Positions 23,368 to 30,761 of a stretch of 36,515 nt of DNA are shown here, in pieces. Made by a program: the position numbers and the translations under genes. The number at the start of each line of letters is the position of its first letter. Positions within the stretch are counted from its first letter, which is position 1. The notes beneath the pieces are model-generated. The model saw only the letters and a program-made list of their open reading frames with translations, searched no databases and was not told the DNA's origin. The DNA is from Melioribacter sp. (GTDB lineage: Bacteria; Bacteroidota; Ignavibacteria; Ignavibacteriales; Melioribacteraceae), in NCBI GenBank assembly GCA_023250955.1, contig JAHEZQ010000038.1, forward strand, positions 1 to 36,515, read 5' to 3'.

Positions 23368-23568
23368 ATGGCTGAAAAGAAAAAATTTTTATTAAGAATA
23401 GATGATAATATTTATGCCGCCCTTGAAAAATGGGCGGCAGATGAATTACGCAGTATCAATGGACAGATTGAATATTTATTGAAAGACTCATTAAAAAAGG
23501 CCGGAAGATTTAAAAACAATACTGATGAGAATGAAATTAACAACAACGAGAACAGCAATCCCGGTTAA
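23368..23568 (+). CDS. Arc-like ribbon-helix-helix protein
   Basis: A 66-residue protein with a typical ribbon-helix-helix core: strand [19 protein letters not shown], then [19 protein letters not shown], and an Asn/Glu-rich tail of about 20 residues. This form (FLLRID..ALExWA..[13 protein letters not shown]) is, from memory, the Arc-family partner often found beside SPFH genes. RHH proteins dimerise and insert a beta ribbon into the DNA major groove. It may repress its own operon through the phased repeats at 21530-21562, which is inference. No toxin gene adjoins, so an antitoxin role is not supported. Confidence 0.8.
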   Translation: MAEKKKFLLRIDDNIYAALEKWAADELRSINGQIEYLLKDSLKKAGRFKNNTDENEINNNENSNPG

Positions 23569-23599
23569 TTAAATATCTGTAGGGCTGATTAATAATCTA

Positions 23600-24067
23600 T
23601 TATTTCATTTCTTTGGTCATCGGCATATCACGCACTTCAGCTTTTACTTTTATCTTCCCTGCATATTTTAATAAAAGCACCGCTTCAATTTTATCGCCAA
23701 TCTTCAAATCTTTCAAAACACCTAAAAGCATTACATGAAATCCGCCCGGCTTAAATTCAAATTCGGATTTCGGTTTGATTGCGATCCTCCCAGCGGGACG
23801 CATTCCTATTTTATCATTATCTTTTTTAAATGACTCGTGTACTTCGGTCTCCTCGGCAATATTTGATTGCGCACCAATCAACGTATCTATTTTGCCTCCT
23901 CTATTCTCTATAACAAAATAAAGAGCTGAGTTTGCATATTTAACCGCTGGTCTTGCCCAAGTTTTTTGAATTTGGATATCTGAATTTCGAGATTTTGACT
24001 GCTGTGCTAATGTTATCAAGTTAAAAGTGAAAATTAATGTGATAATTATTAACAACTCTTTTTTCAT
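23600..24067 (-). CDS. PCu(A)C copper chaperone, periplasmic
   Basis: A 155-residue exported protein (signal peptide to about LAQQ) of the PCu(A)C family, which carries Cu(I) in the periplasm to the CuA/CuB centres of cytochrome oxidase. The copper motif is complete: His in TEVHESF, Met in KIGMRPAG 12 positions on, then 21 residues to GGFHVM, which gives the H-x(11)-M-x(21)-H-x-M pattern. WARPA near the start is also a family mark. It lies 48 bases downstream of the SCO1-type gene on the same strand, and both proteins work in the same copper delivery route. Confidence 0.92.
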   Translation of the reverse strand: MKKELLIIITLIFTFNLITLAQQSKSRNSDIQIQKTWARPAVKYANSALYFVIENRGGKIDTLIGAQSNIAEETEVHESFKKDNDKIGMRPAGRIAIKPKSEFEFKPGGFHVMLLGVLKDLKIGDKIEAVLLLKYAGKIKVKAEVRDMPMTKEMK

Positions 24068-24115
24068 TTTTTTCTTTCTTCGTGCAAATATTTTTAATTA
24101 TCAAATATTTTATTG

Positions 24116-24694
24116 TTACAACTTTTTTATATCTGCCACAATTTCATCAACATTAATTGTGCTTCCCTTATAATTTTTCCTGATTTTTCCTTCAATATCT
24201 ATTAACTGAATTCGATCTGTATGTATATAGTAATAAATTTTCCTCCCGCTCTTGAAAATCGTAGAATCACTTGTAACTGCCATCACTCCAACTTTTTTTA
24301 TTATCGCATTCGTCACAAATTTATCCCCGGTAAGAAATGTCCAGTTGGACAGATCCAAATTTCTTATGTCTGCAAATTTTCTAAGCACTTCAGGTGTGTC
24401 ATTTTCCGGATCAAAACTTAGAGACACGAATTGAACATTATCTACTTTTTCTCTTTTTAGTTTCTCTTGTATCAAACGCATGTTGTTTGAGCTAAGCGGA
24501 CAAATATCCGGACAGTTTGTAAAGATGAAATTCATTACTACAATCTTGCCTTTTACAAAATCCGGGAATATGATCTCTTGATTATTTTGATTAGTCAGTT
24601 TATAGCTTAAGTTTTTAAAATCATCAACAACAGGAAGTCTTTCTTTGCAACCCCAGAATAGAATTATAACAAAAAGGTGGTATCGCAGTTTCAT
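24116..24694 (-). CDS. SCO1/SenC family copper-delivery thioredoxin-fold protein
   Basis: A 192-residue protein with an N-terminal lipoprotein-like signal (VIILFWGC, Cys16; the residue before Gly is unusual for a lipobox). The thioredoxin-fold SCO domain is intact: VVMNFIFTNCPDICPLSSN gives the Cys61-x3-Cys65 pair, SLSFDPENDTPEVLRKFA is the family block after it, and His158 in YYYIHTDRIQLID is the third copper ligand. It assists CuA assembly in cytochrome c oxidase, or acts as a thiol reductase. It is first gene of a pair with the PCu(A)C chaperone. Confidence 0.92.
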   Translation of the reverse strand: MKLRYHLFVIILFWGCKERLPVVDDFKNLSYKLTNQNNQEIIFPDFVKGKIVVMNFIFTNCPDICPLSSNNMRLIQEKLKREKVDNVQFVSLSFDPENDTPEVLRKFADIRNLDLSNWTFLTGDKFVTNAIIKKVGVMAVTSDSTIFKSGRKIYYYIHTDRIQLIDIEGKIRKNYKGSTINVDEIVADIKKL

Positions 24695-24860
24695 AAATAT
24701 TTATCAGATATAAATTCAAGTGTGTCTATATTTTCATAATCAAAATAAGGAAAATGTCTTTTAGATTTCACATGAATAATCAAACGGCTTATGCGCTTAT
24801 TTTTATCGGTTAAAAGTTGGTAACTTTGTGCAGACAAAGAAAATGATGTTGATAAAGTAA

Positions 24861-25574
24861 ATGAGCGCAAAAAAAATTTTACTTCCGGGTTTAGATAAAC
24901 AAATTAGTTTTCTCCGAAAAAATTTAACTTCTGATGTTAAGACAGCTTTAGTAATTGGATCCACAAGCGAGGTACCCGCGGAAATAATTTCAAAGCATTT
25001 TAATTGTAATGTTGAGGTTATTGTTGAAGACTATGAATCATTATTAAACTCGAAATTAATCTTGGGTAAAGAATCAAATATTAATGTTAGCTTAATGAGT
25101 TTTGACGCTACAGATTTTAATTCCTTTTCATTTGATCTTATTTATGCACAGGCTTCGATTTCCTCTACTAAAAGGAACAAAATTGTAAAAGAAATAAACC
25201 GAATTCTAAAGCCAGGCGGATATTTCTGTATTGGAGAAATTGTTGCTTTAAATAAGAGTGTTCCTATGTTTGTTCAAAATATTTTTGATTCCTCCGATCT
25301 ATTGCCTTTGTTCAACAATGATCTGAATAAATACTATCTCGAAAGAAAATTTACATTAAAGGGAAGCGTAGATCTAACAAATACCCTAAATGAATTTTAT
25401 TTACAAAATGCAGATTTACTTAAAAGCAGCAAGGATGAGCTGACCCAACAAGAAAAAAGTTATTACAAAAAGCTCGTCAATAAAATCAGTCATGAATCAA
25501 ATGCTTATTTAAAATTAGGCGCTGATAAATATATCGGGTTCGTTGCTCTACTTCTTCAAAAAGGTGCTGAATGA
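24861..25574 (+). CDS. Class I methyltransferase-like protein, altered cofactor motif
   Basis: A 237-residue protein with the order of a class I SAM-dependent methyltransferase: motif I region TALVIGSTSEVPAEIISKHF, acidic post-motif VEVIVEDYES, DATDFNSFSFDLIYAQASIS, and motif IV/V INRILKPGGYFCIGEIV. The usual glycine-rich loop (DxGxGxG) is replaced by GSTSEVP, so binding of SAM is in doubt. The C-terminal 100 residues are helical and unassigned. The stop overlaps the start of the rRNA methyltransferase gene by 4 bases (ATGA), which implies coupled translation and perhaps a shared substrate or role in RNA modification. Confidence 0.6.
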   Translation: MSAKKILLPGLDKQISFLRKNLTSDVKTALVIGSTSEVPAEIISKHFNCNVEVIVEDYESLLNSKLILGKESNINVSLMSFDATDFNSFSFDLIYAQASISSTKRNKIVKEINRILKPGGYFCIGEIVALNKSVPMFVQNIFDSSDLLPLFNNDLNKYYLERKFTLKGSVDLTNTLNEFYLQNADLLKSSKDELTQQEKSYYKKLVNKISHESNAYLKLGADKYIGFVALLLQKGAE

Positions 25575-27010
25575 AAAAGGGGGACCTGCTTGAATTAGAT
25601 GTTTCTGGCTATGCCTTTGAGGGAAGGGGGATTTCAAAAATCATCAAAGAAATTCACTCCTTAGATGATACTGAACCCAAAAAATTTGTTGTGTTTGTTG
25701 ATGGTTCATTTCCCGGTGATGTGGTTCTTGCAAAAATAACAAAGATCAGAAAATCCTATGCTGAAGCTAAAGTAAAAACGTTTATTAAAAAATCATTGCT
25801 TCGCATTGAAGCGAAATGTAAGTATTTCGGAGCTTGCGGTGGTTGTAAAGCACAGGATCTTGATTATGAGCAACAGATAAAATTCAAACAAGAACAGGTA
25901 GGGGATCTTTTCGAGCGGATTGGTGGATTTCATGATGTAGAAATACTGCCATTAATAAGAGCCAATAAAATTTTTTTCTACAGAAATAAAATGGAATATT
26001 CCTTCTCGGATAAACGGTGGTTAAACGAAAATGAGATTTCGTCAATGCAAGAAATACCTGATCGCTCGTTCGCAGTAGGATTACATATACCCGGCATGTT
26101 TGATAAAGTATTAGATATTGACGGTTGCTGGCTCCAATCAGAGATTAGTAATGGCATATTAAACTTCACAAGAGAGTTTTTCAAAAATCAACAGATTTTG
26201 CCCTATTCTTCACAAAAACATACCGGTTTTTTACGAAATCTGGTGATAAAACAGTCGTTTTTAAATAACGAGATTATGGTAAATCTTGTTGTGTCAGAAG
26301 AAAACGAACGCTTGTTCATATTATATAAGGAATCATTACTTAATTTGCATCCGTTAGTAACTACTTTGGTTTTTAATATCAACAAGAAATTATCTCAGGT
26401 TGCTTATGGTGATTATGAAATTGTTTCATTTGGAAGCGGATTTATCTATGATTTTATTGGCAAATGGAAATTCAGAATCAGCGCTAACTCTTTTTTTCAA
26501 ACAAATACAGCACAGGCAGAAAAACTTTTTAATACCGCATTAGAATTTGCTGAGTTTAATGGCGATGAAATTGTTTACGATTTGTATTCCGGCTCGGGAA
26601 CTATCCCAATTTTTATTTCGAAAAATGTTACTCGGATTTACGGATTTGAAAATGTTGAATCTGCCATCGCTGATGCAACGGCAAATATTTCATTGAACAA
26701 TGTTTTAAACTTCGAACCGTTCTTAACTGATTTGAACAAGTCGTTTCTTCCGGTTATAGAAGAAAAAAAATTGCCGTTGCCAGATGTTATTATTGCCGAT
26801 CCACCGAGGAGTGGTATGAATCCCAAAACTGTAAAAGATATTCTAGGATTGATGCCAAAAAAAATAATTTATATTAGTTGTAACCCTGCAACACAAGCGC
26901 GAGATGTAAAATTGCTTTGTGATGGCGGGTATCAATTAATCAAACTTAGGCCTGTTGATATGTTTCCGCATACTTATCATATCGAAAACGTTGCATTACT
27001 AACCAAATAA
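25571..27010 (+). CDS. rlmD: 23S rRNA (uracil-C5)-methyltransferase, RlmD/TrmA family
   Basis: A 479-residue protein that transfers a methyl group from SAM to C5 of a uridine in rRNA (U1939-type for RlmD). In order: an N-terminal TRAM-like domain with GYAFEGRGI; an iron-sulfur site with Cys83, Cys89 and Cys92 in CKYFGACGGC plus a later Cys in DGCWLQ; a central domain; and the SAM domain with VYDLYSGSGTIPIF, IIADPPRSGM and the nucleophile Cys437 in YISCNPATQARD. The C-terminus PHTYHIENVALL is diagnostic. RlmD, RlmC, RlmCD and TrmA share this layout, so the exact uridine is not certain. Confidence 0.9.
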   Translation: MKKGDLLELDVSGYAFEGRGISKIIKEIHSLDDTEPKKFVVFVDGSFPGDVVLAKITKIRKSYAEAKVKTFIKKSLLRIEAKCKYFGACGGCKAQDLDYEQQIKFKQEQVGDLFERIGGFHDVEILPLIRANKIFFYRNKMEYSFSDKRWLNENEISSMQEIPDRSFAVGLHIPGMFDKVLDIDGCWLQSEISNGILNFTREFFKNQQILPYSSQKHTGFLRNLVIKQSFLNNEIMVNLVVSEENERLFILYKESLLNLHPLVTTLVFNINKKLSQVAYGDYEIVSFGSGFIYDFIGKWKFRISANSFFQTNTAQAEKLFNTALEFAEFNGDEIVYDLYSGSGTIPIFISKNVTRIYGFENVESAIADATANISLNNVLNFEPFLTDLNKSFLPVIEEKKLPLPDVIIADPPRSGMNPKTVKDILGLMPKKIIYISCNPATQARDVKLLCDGGYQLIKLRPVDMFPHTYHIENVALLTK

Positions 27011-27028
27011 AATTTGCAATACCTAAAA

Positions 27029-28153
27029 TTAATTCTGGGCTCTGCTTGAGTTATAGGCCGAGATAAATATTTCAGATTGAGGTGAATTAGTTTTAAAAGA
27101 ATGAATAAGAATCGGACGAGCCATTTTAATTATTTTCTCAATCTCAGCCTTTAATTCTTTTTTGTTAATGTTCTTGGTGTGTATTGGATAGTTTTCGAAG
27201 GGGATCTTAAAAGTTTCAAAAAATTTCTTTTCTTTTTCAATCAAGATTAAATCTTCTGCATTTTGAGAATCCAGTAAAGAAATAACATTTTTAAATGAGC
27301 CGTTTAGAATGTAGCCCATAAATTCGTCGTCGGTTGGAAACGGGGTAAAGTAAACATCTTTTTCCAATTTAATTATGGCTCCTCTTTCAAATTCTTCAAG
27401 ATCTTCAATTGATCTTGTTTTAAGTTCCGAGTTAATTGCGGCCGTTTGGTTTGATGTTTCAATCACTCTTTTAGCAATATTAACCCTGTCTTTTCCTAAA
27501 TAACAATGAACATAATATTTGCCCGGTTTGTTAAGAGCTAAATCCTTTAACCGGTTTAGCGCTTCTTCATTCTCGCTTATCCAGGGAAGCATGGGAATAT
27601 TAATTAGTTCAATGCCAACATTTTTACAAGATTCTTTTTCCTCTTTGATTAATTTCGGCTCAAACGGAACGACTGCTTCGTGCATTAAACTTATGATGGC
27701 TGTAAAGTTTTTCTCTTTTAATAATCTAATTTTTGCTTCTTCTGGAAATGAACCAAATACAAACTCAGAACCATTTTTCGCAATTGTCTCACTTATGTTG
27801 TTATCCTTTTGCATTAAGCTTGGATTCATCCACAACCAAACGGCTCCTACGGAAAGAATTAAAGGGAAAAGGAAAAGAATTATTCGCTTGAATATACTGT
27901 CCGATCTAAAAAATGATCGAGTCATAAATAATGAAACAATAAAAGAAAGTATTACAAGCATCACCATTACAATCTTTACAATAATATCTTCTGCGGATTG
28001 AGACCAACTATGCATTTTTGAATAATCAGCAATCCAGCGGACTGGGCCTATTAATAAAGCCGTTCCTAACACATAGCCGTTCATAAGCCAAAAAAGTAAC
28101 AACAATAAAATGCTTTTGAAACTAAGCGAAAAATCCTTTTTTCTTAAACTCAT
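27029..28153 (-). CDS. Membrane protein with tandem tyrosine-phosphatase-like domains
   Basis: A 374-residue protein. Residues 1-110 have three or four hydrophobic segments. Residues 130-235 form a dual-specificity-phosphatase-like domain: FVFGSFPEEAKIRLLKEKNF, ISLMHEA, NIPMLPW, and the P-loop HCYLGKDR (Cys217-x5-Arg223). Residues 268-374 repeat the pattern (PFPTDDEFMGYILNGSFKNV, ISLLDSQ, IPFENYPI) but the P-loop reads IHSFKTNSP, with Ser352 in place of Cys and no Arg, so the second copy is a pseudophosphatase. It is divergent from the YaiO-type gene and probably belongs to the polysaccharide locus. The substrate (phosphoprotein, lipid phosphate or polyprenyl phosphate) is unknown. Confidence 0.75.
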   Translation of the reverse strand: MSLRKKDFSLSFKSILLLLLFWLMNGYVLGTALLIGPVRWIADYSKMHSWSQSAEDIIVKIVMVMLVILSFIVSLFMTRSFFRSDSIFKRIILFLFPLILSVGAVWLWMNPSLMQKDNNISETIAKNGSEFVFGSFPEEAKIRLLKEKNFTAIISLMHEAVVPFEPKLIKEEKESCKNVGIELINIPMLPWISENEEALNRLKDLALNKPGKYYVHCYLGKDRVNIAKRVIETSNQTAAINSELKTRSIEDLEEFERGAIIKLEKDVYFTPFPTDDEFMGYILNGSFKNVISLLDSQNAEDLILIEKEKKFFETFKIPFENYPIHTKNINKKELKAEIEKIIKMARPILIHSFKTNSPQSEIFISAYNSSRAQN

Positions 28154-28275
28154 TTGGTCTATTCCGTTATTATTTTCAAATCATAATTGCAATGATTTTG
28201 TTATTAATATAACTTAGAAAATATTATTATACCCATAACTTATAAAAATATTTTCTTGTTTTTGAAGTGCACTAT

Positions 28276-28303
28276 TTGAAAGTCTGATTAAAATATTTAT
28301 TAT
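28276..28303 (+). promoter_or_regulatory. Candidate promoter of the YaiO-type gene
   Basis: TTGAAA (28276-28281), 16-base spacer, TATTAT (28298-28303). It lies 44 bases before the GTG start. The region is AT-rich, so chance matches are likely. Confidence 0.35.
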
Positions 28304-28346
28304 GAACATAATAAACTCTTGCTGCAAACTAAATAAGGAAAAGTAA

Positions 28347-29564
28347 GTGAGACGAATTCTGACATCTCTTGTTTTTCTGGCGAATTTAAGTTTATTGGCT
28401 CAAACTCAACTTACTACAGATGAACTTTTTGTTAAAGCAAAAGATGCTGCTTTCAATCAGAAGGATAGAAACCTTGCCAGACAGCTTTGTAAGCAGGCTC
28501 TAACTAAAAGCCCGGATTATGCCGACATCTCAATTTTTCTCGGCAGACTTTATACTTGGGATAACATTTACGATTCGGCAAGAGTAATTCTTAATGCTGT
28601 TATTAAAAAAGATTCTTCTAACAGCGATGCCATTAGCGCTGCAATTGATCTAGAGTATTGGTCTGGCAATTCCGTCACAGCGCTAAAATTTTGCAATCTT
28701 GGAGTTTCAAAATTTCCGGTCTCAACTGATTTTTTATTAAAGCAAGCGAGAGTATTAGAAGATCTGGAAAGATACGATGAAGCTTTCCTCTCGCTGGAAA
28801 AAATATTTAAGATTGATAAATCAAATACAGAAGCTTTTGCTTTAGCAGAACGGCTTAAAGATAAAGCACGGAAAAATTCAATTGGAATTACATACCAATA
28901 TGAAAAATTTGATAAAACATTTGATCCTTGGCAACTTGGATCGTTTAGTTATTCAAGAAGACTTTTTTTCGGTACAACTATTTTAAGAGTAAATTTTGCG
29001 CGAAGGTTCGAAAACAGCGGAACACAATATGAAATTGATATGTATCCAAGTTTTGCGACGGGCGTTTATTCATATCTAAATTTTGGTTATTCAAAAGATG
29101 GAATATTTCCAAAGCAGCGCTACGGTGCTTCATTATATTTTGGTTTACCTCTTAGCTTCGAAATAGACGGCGGATTCCGGTTATTAAAATACTCAAGCGA
29201 TACGTGGATTTATACTTTCGCCCTTGGAAAATATTGGGGAAATTATTGGTTCTCATTAAGAACATTCATAACACCACAAGTTGAAAAAGCTTCTCATTCA
29301 TATTCGCTAATTATTAGATATTATTTATCGGGCGCTGATGATTATTTGTCCTTCTCGGCCGGCACTGGAATTTCTCCGGAAGAAAATTCTGTTGATCTTC
29401 TCGGAAATTGGCTGAAATCCGATAAGCTCGGGATAGAATATCAAAACAAACTCAGCAAAAAATTTATTTTAAATATCTCCGGTGATTACAGTCGAGAAGA
29501 ATATCTTTCGAACGAATTCAGAACTAAGATTTCAGCAGGCCTTGCCTTAAAATTTTTATTTTAA
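28347..29564 (+). CDS. TPR plus YaiO-type outer-membrane beta-barrel protein
   Basis: A 405-residue protein that starts at GTG 28347 with AAGGAAAAG upstream. A signal peptide ends near SLLAQ. Residues 20-175 hold about four tetratricopeptide-like helical repeats (ARQLCKQALTKSPDYADISI, ARVILNAVIKKDSSNSDAIS, AFLSLEKIFKIDKSNTEAFA). Residues 180-405 are a barrel of the YaiO type, with alternating aromatic strands (GITYQYEKFDK, SFSYSRRLFFG, LIIRYYL) and an aromatic final residue (ALKFLF) for outer-membrane assembly. TPR plus barrel is the plan of exporters such as PgaA and BcsC, although this barrel is smaller. It likely passes or anchors the polymer made by the glycosyltransferase encoded nearby. 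Confidence 0.85.
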   Translation: MRRILTSLVFLANLSLLAQTQLTTDELFVKAKDAAFNQKDRNLARQLCKQALTKSPDYADISIFLGRLYTWDNIYDSARVILNAVIKKDSSNSDAISAAIDLEYWSGNSVTALKFCNLGVSKFPVSTDFLLKQARVLEDLERYDEAFLSLEKIFKIDKSNTEAFALAERLKDKARKNSIGITYQYEKFDKTFDPWQLGSFSYSRRLFFGTTILRVNFARRFENSGTQYEIDMYPSFATGVYSYLNFGYSKDGIFPKQRYGASLYFGLPLSFEIDGGFRLLKYSSDTWIYTFALGKYWGNYWFSLRTFITPQVEKASHSYSLIIRYYLSGADDYLSFSAGTGISPEENSVDLLGNWLKSDKLGIEYQNKLSKKFILNISGDYSREEYLSNEFRTKISAGLALKFLF

Positions 29565-29576
29565 TTCCGATAAAGA

Positions 29577-30746
29577 ATGAAAAAAAGAAATCTCATCCTA
29601 ATTTTTCTTCTGATAATAATAATTTCTTTGCTGCCTGCAATAATGCTTGTCTCTTGGCAATTTAAACCGAAAAGGGAATTAAAAATTGCTGTACTTGATA
29701 AAAGTTCTCTTACGGTTGACGGCGATGAGCACCGATCTTTTAATTGGATTCTAGACAACAACAAATTTTGTAGACCTAATAGAAATTTATATTCTATTTC
29801 CGATGGCTATTTCGGTTTCTTTCCCAAAGAAAACAAAAAATTCTTTGTAAATGATTTTGAAAATCTCGACGATTTTCAATTAAAAATTCTCGCCGACAAA
29901 TTTGATATGATCTATATGACCGACCTATACGGAGTTTATAGCAAAGATTGGTACAGTGATAATTACCGCGGTGAGCGTTCGCAATTAATTTATGGAGGAA
30001 TGTCTAGAAAAGAATTATCGCTGTTAAATTTGATGAAGACACAGAAAAAATTAATTCTTGCTGAACTTAATACAATTGCGCCACCTACATCAAGAAGAAT
30101 TAGAACTCAATTCGAAGAATTGTTCGGATTAAAATGGGACGGTTGGACTGGGAGATATTTTAATATTCTTGATACAGCTTCCAATAAAGAAATTCCGGTT
30201 TGGATAATAAGAGATTATAAAGATCAACATAATAATCATTGGCCATTTAAAGGACCCGGAATTGTTTTGATAAACAATGACGACCGAATAGAAATTTTAG
30301 AGGATAAAAAAGACTTGAAAGAAGAAATTCCATATATTATTTCGAATGAGATAAACCGGAAACGGTTTGATCTTCCAAAGAAAATAAAATATTCTTACTG
30401 GTTCGATATTATGTTAACAAAAAGATCAAATAATGTTATATCGGTTTTTCAACTTTTCACTAATGCGCGCGGTGATTCGATTTTACAATCTCTAAATATT
30501 CCTAATCCATTTCCAGCTGTAATTGAACATTACGATAATGATTTTAAGTTTTACTATTTCTGCGGAGATTTTTGCGATAGTCCGGTCAAAATGATTTTGT
30601 CAAAATTTTGGGGAATTACAAAATTTAGATGGTTGATGTATCCTTCTAACGATCTCGCCGAAAGAGAAAGTTTCTTCTGGTTATTTTATCAGCCGCTGGT
30701 GAGCACAATTCTAAATAATTATTATGATTCATTACAGAAAAAATAA
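29577..30746 (+). CDS. Membrane-anchored periplasmic protein of unknown function
   Basis: A 389-residue protein with an N-terminal anchor helix (residues 5-26, LILIFLLIIIISLLPAIML) and a large soluble periplasmic domain. No family is recognised with confidence. The order of segments hints at an alpha/beta fold: IAVLDKSSLT, DMIYMTDLYGVYSKDW, LILAELNTIAPPTS, then GLKWDGWTGRYF, with tryptophans and acidic residues that could form a sugar-binding cleft; FYYFCGDFCDSP holds a possible disulfide. The gene begins 12 bases after the YaiO-type gene, clearly in one operon, and converges on the LTA-synthase-like gene. A role in polymer trimming, modification or export is inferred from position only. Confidence 0.6.
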   Translation: MKKRNLILIFLLIIIISLLPAIMLVSWQFKPKRELKIAVLDKSSLTVDGDEHRSFNWILDNNKFCRPNRNLYSISDGYFGFFPKENKKFFVNDFENLDDFQLKILADKFDMIYMTDLYGVYSKDWYSDNYRGERSQLIYGGMSRKELSLLNLMKTQKKLILAELNTIAPPTSRRIRTQFEELFGLKWDGWTGRYFNILDTASNKEIPVWIIRDYKDQHNNHWPFKGPGIVLINNDDRIEILEDKKDLKEEIPYIISNEINRKRFDLPKKIKYSYWFDIMLTKRSNNVISVFQLFTNARGDSILQSLNIPNPFPAVIEHYDNDFKFYYFCGDFCDSPVKMILSKFWGITKFRWLMYPSNDLAERESFFWLFYQPLVSTILNNYYDSLQKK

Positions 30747-30761
30747 CTGGTCAGCCAAGTT

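Noticed and set aside
23368-23568. Ribbon-helix-helix protein as an antitoxin
   Set aside because: No toxin-like gene adjoins it; the nearest partners are the SPFH operon genes and the copper genes on the opposite strand.
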